Shown here: positions 63,201 through 64,000 of the stretch, piece after piece
Position numbering within the stretch: the first letter of the stretch is position 1
How the letters are laid out: every line of letters starts with the position of its first letter
Assembly (NCBI GenBank): GCA_963678305.2
Contig: CAXXVV010000002.1
Span: forward strand, 124,001 to 188,000
Direction: 5' to 3'
Length of the DNA stretch: 64,000 nt
Source of the DNA: G963676655 sp963678305
GTDB lineage: Bacteria > Verrucomicrobiota > Lentisphaeria > Victivallales > Victivallaceae
Translations under genes and position numbers: made by a program
The notes under the pieces: model-generated
Told to the model about the DNA's origin: nothing
Database searches by the model: none
Seen by the model: the letters and a program-made list of their open reading frames with translations, nothing else

Positions 63201-63311
63201 CCCTGGGACTGGCATGAGTGGACCCGTGATATTGCTAAATTGCAAAACAAACGCAAACGCCTGGCCGGGCTGATCTCTGCTGCCGGCAATACTGACAAAG
63301 GACAAAAATGA
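60282..63311 (+). CDS. Secreted CBM9-like + DUF4091 glycoside-hydrolase-domain protein
   Basis: 1009 aa from GTG 60282, preferred to TTG 60270 because GGAGA lies 7 nt upstream and GTGA couples it to the previous stop. Signal peptide KQLITLFAVAATVSVMA. Residues about 30-240 are a CBM9-like domain (PPVLDGKMDDPCWQQA, DARYLYFYYKMYDD, DVIELFLDPK). The C-terminal half is a TIM barrel of the DUF4091 type: HYEIYDEPKTGAEW with likely catalytic acids, and SIRLAAVRDGLEDYEYFKVL (about 925-945), the family signature. Its last bases overlap the fucosidase start (ATGA). Confidence 0.82.
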   Translation: MKQLITLFAVAATVSVMAESPGIPYNRKINIYRTDTPPVLDGKMDDPCWQQAEVAGDFRRLFKKSEAAHPNTEARVCYDARYLYFYYKMYDDKIDKLQVGMPDDARDIMDVNKDVIELFLDPKRSGKAYFQFMTSPLGARFDLRVTPAGKREIGLFTPDWQVTPFIGQKYWAVEFRIPFNELVFDGGAIGTPVPGEEWGINFCRDQGYRKEWSFWSPHKDKSFHRPAQFGTAVFRGFRTAPPLPSIQWSGKSTLGFGPDTLELTAKPLTQVKTVWKILHDRKTINKTVKNNLQPYKYHIIEGGEWDIRVDVSRNDQLLFCGRTKVLLPEVTQFINTINRELNAAIKKLAAGLSNQVESTLKPRILEMKTLVSPLAGKLANAKALDHRQWQQLTTLLPAIKTKWASLQYAVKMLNLYPTGEKQKKFAVASAGPAQRIYRDTIIPPDNKPVELWGAGGESESFQLLLMPFWCDSRDVKVAFTGLKGAKGSIPAGSLEYNMVDFVKLPEAWGGKWVPDVLNPNGKINLTRDRTQPIWINVHIPRGTAKGDYRGTVKISADGQTSQIALVVHAFGFDIPVRRSVATDPWYWPDGRSYRKYYKLKKIPFTPELYEKQLKTLAKYRYGCYPLDTLPMWSLLKIYQEKDGSLTFDFSGWDWVFALGKKYGADNLGASFGCNFNSMRPTFSGRIPILDRKTGKKVSTPGQYAWKTAKWKYTRGKTAKSDFAANPVYRQYISQLVAYLRKKGLLNSSHYEIYDEPKTGAEWQDVLKMHGFLKKFVPDLKLKSYGVAPWNYEHRPELRPFGYYDVWAPGLYTLTPQHLKQLHERRKKGEEFWFYTCSAGYRDSDRKSRPHICLYQHPLAPRIHGWAAWKLQADGFLIFALMAGYPENVQKDPAKYYSEPIWHAGRTAAQGYLVYPGPEQSLRPSIRLAAVRDGLEDYEYFKVLQDRLKTLDPDKDAALIKAIKAELEIGDDILPWDWHEWTRDIAKLQNKRKRLAGLISAAGNTDKGQK

Positions 63312-64000
63312 AAAATAATAATAAACTTGCATGGTTCAATAATGCCCGGTTCGGAATGTTTGTCCATTGGGGATTATATTCCATACTCGGCCGGGGGGAA
63401 TGGGTTGTGAAACGCGATAATATTCCGGAAGCGGAATATGCCGATCTTGCCGGGCGCTGGAATCCGTATGCATTTGCCCCGGAAAGCTGGTGCATGGCGG
63501 CAAAGAAGGCCGGAATGAAATATGTGGTTTTTACAACACTGCATCATGATGGATTCGCTTTGTTCGACACCAGAACAGATACGTTTAACAGCATGAATAC
63601 TCCGGCAAACAAAGACTTTGTTGCGGAATTTGTGCAAGCCTGCCGGAAGTATGATCTGGGCGTGGGACTATATTACTCTCTTGTCGACTGGCGATATACT
63701 CATCATGAAGGGGAAGATAAAGCGGAAATGGATAAGATGCGCAAACTTGCCCATGATCAGGTCAGAGAGTTAATGAGTAACTACGGAAAAATTGATATTC
63801 TATGGTACGACGGTTCCTGGACTCCATCGACAGACATTGTTCCGCATGAAGGTACCGCGGATTTCTGGAATTCGGAAAAACTCAATGCGATGGTGCGTGA
63901 ACTTCAGCCTGGAATCCTGATCAATAACAGGTCGGGTACGCATGAAGACTTCGGCACTATTGAGGGCAGAAATATTATTCGTCCTCCGGAAAATGTCAAA
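63308..64000 (+). CDS. Alpha-L-fucosidase GH29 (partial, runs off window)
   Basis: First 231 codons from ATG 63308, open to the window end. GH29 text is clear: WFNNARFGMFVHWGLYSI (about 9-26), AKKAGMKYVVFTTLHHDGF (about 70-88), and DILWYDGSW (about 161) whose Asp in WYDG is the expected nucleophile. GH29 removes alpha-L-fucose from glycans. No signal peptide in the first 20 residues, so probably cytoplasmic and acting on imported oligosaccharides. Its start overlaps the DUF4091 stop (ATGA), completing a regulator-pseudopilin-DUF4838-DUF4091-fucosidase operon. Confidence 0.93.
   Translation, partial: MKNNNKLAWFNNARFGMFVHWGLYSILGRGEWVVKRDNIPEAEYADLAGRWNPYAFAPESWCMAAKKAGMKYVVFTTLHHDGFALFDTRTDTFNSMNTPANKDFVAEFVQACRKYDLGVGLYYSLVDWRYTHHEGEDKAEMDKMRKLAHDQVRELMSNYGKIDILWYDGSWTPSTDIVPHEGTADFWNSEKLNAMVRELQPGILINNRSGTHEDFGTIEGRNIIRPPENVK

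Noticed and set aside
1..64000. CRISPR arrays, rRNA genes and phage structural genes
   Set aside because: No regularly spaced repeat array, rRNA-like sequence or capsid, tail or terminase-like protein was seen on either strand.

Overview
The window looks like a chromosome segment of a glycan-degrading bacterium of the PVC group, most likely Lentisphaerota (Victivallales-like). This is inferred from gene content: futalosine-type menaquinone genes, pseudopilins with an FTLIELLVV helix, hybrid GntR/LacI-type repressors, and very large secreted DUF4838/DUF4091/TIM-barrel proteins with LamG or CBM9-like modules. No rRNA or marker phylogeny is available here to prove it.

Layout. 1-2987: a compact mqnE-mqnC-mqnD-like operon. 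3352-7908: a four-gene operon (TIM-barrel protein, D-lyxose-isomerase-like cupin, ceramidase-like hydrolase, FGGY sugar kinase) that probably feeds a ketopentose into central metabolism. 8287-20096: a plus-strand locus of sodium:solute symporter, pseudopilin, GntR/LacI regulator, amidohydrolase, large glycosidase-like protein, secreted TIM-barrel/HEAT protein and PIG-L family protein, with a promoter-overlapping palindrome in front and a rho-independent terminator behind. 20281-30397: a minus-strand operon read from a near-consensus promoter at 30445-30473 (KDPG-aldolase-like, 2-hydroxyacid dehydrogenase, C45-type acyltransferase/hydrolase, GntR regulator, pseudopilin, secreted DUF4838 protein, beta-propeller protein, esterase). 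30839-33747: a minus-strand operon of zinc alcohol dehydrogenase, sugar isomerase/epimerase and radical SAM protein, divergent from a GntR/LacI regulator at 33906; the two promoters share an inverted operator-like motif.

35135-44800: a probable genomic island inserted at the 3' end of a tRNA-Leu(CAA) gene. An exact 17-bp copy of the tRNA 3' end lies at the far side. The cargo is A+T-rich: a membrane coiled-coil zinc-ribbon protein, AraC regulator, pseudopilin, secreted GH42-like protein, sialidase-like propeller, TIM-barrel protein and a transposase relic. No integrase is seen. 45055-51759: housekeeping genes (murJ, a Lys/Ala-rich secreted protein, a GltS-like symporter, tyrS). Two diverged copies of a 160-bp foldback repeat interrupt this part, and their stems change in a compensatory way.

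52088-64000: sulfatase and mannitol-dehydrogenase-like genes, a repeat-rich spacer, then a second glycan locus of GntR regulator, pseudopilin, DUF4838 protein, CBM9/DUF4091 protein and a GH29 alpha-L-fucosidase that runs off the window end.

The most distinctive theme is a cassette seen four times: a ligand-responsive regulator next to a pseudopilin, linked to very large secreted enzymes. The fifth sugar regulator, at 33906, controls only cytoplasmic enzymes and has no pseudopilin. The arrangement resembles a polysaccharide-utilization locus in which a pseudopilin replaces the SusC/SusD pair; this is an inference.
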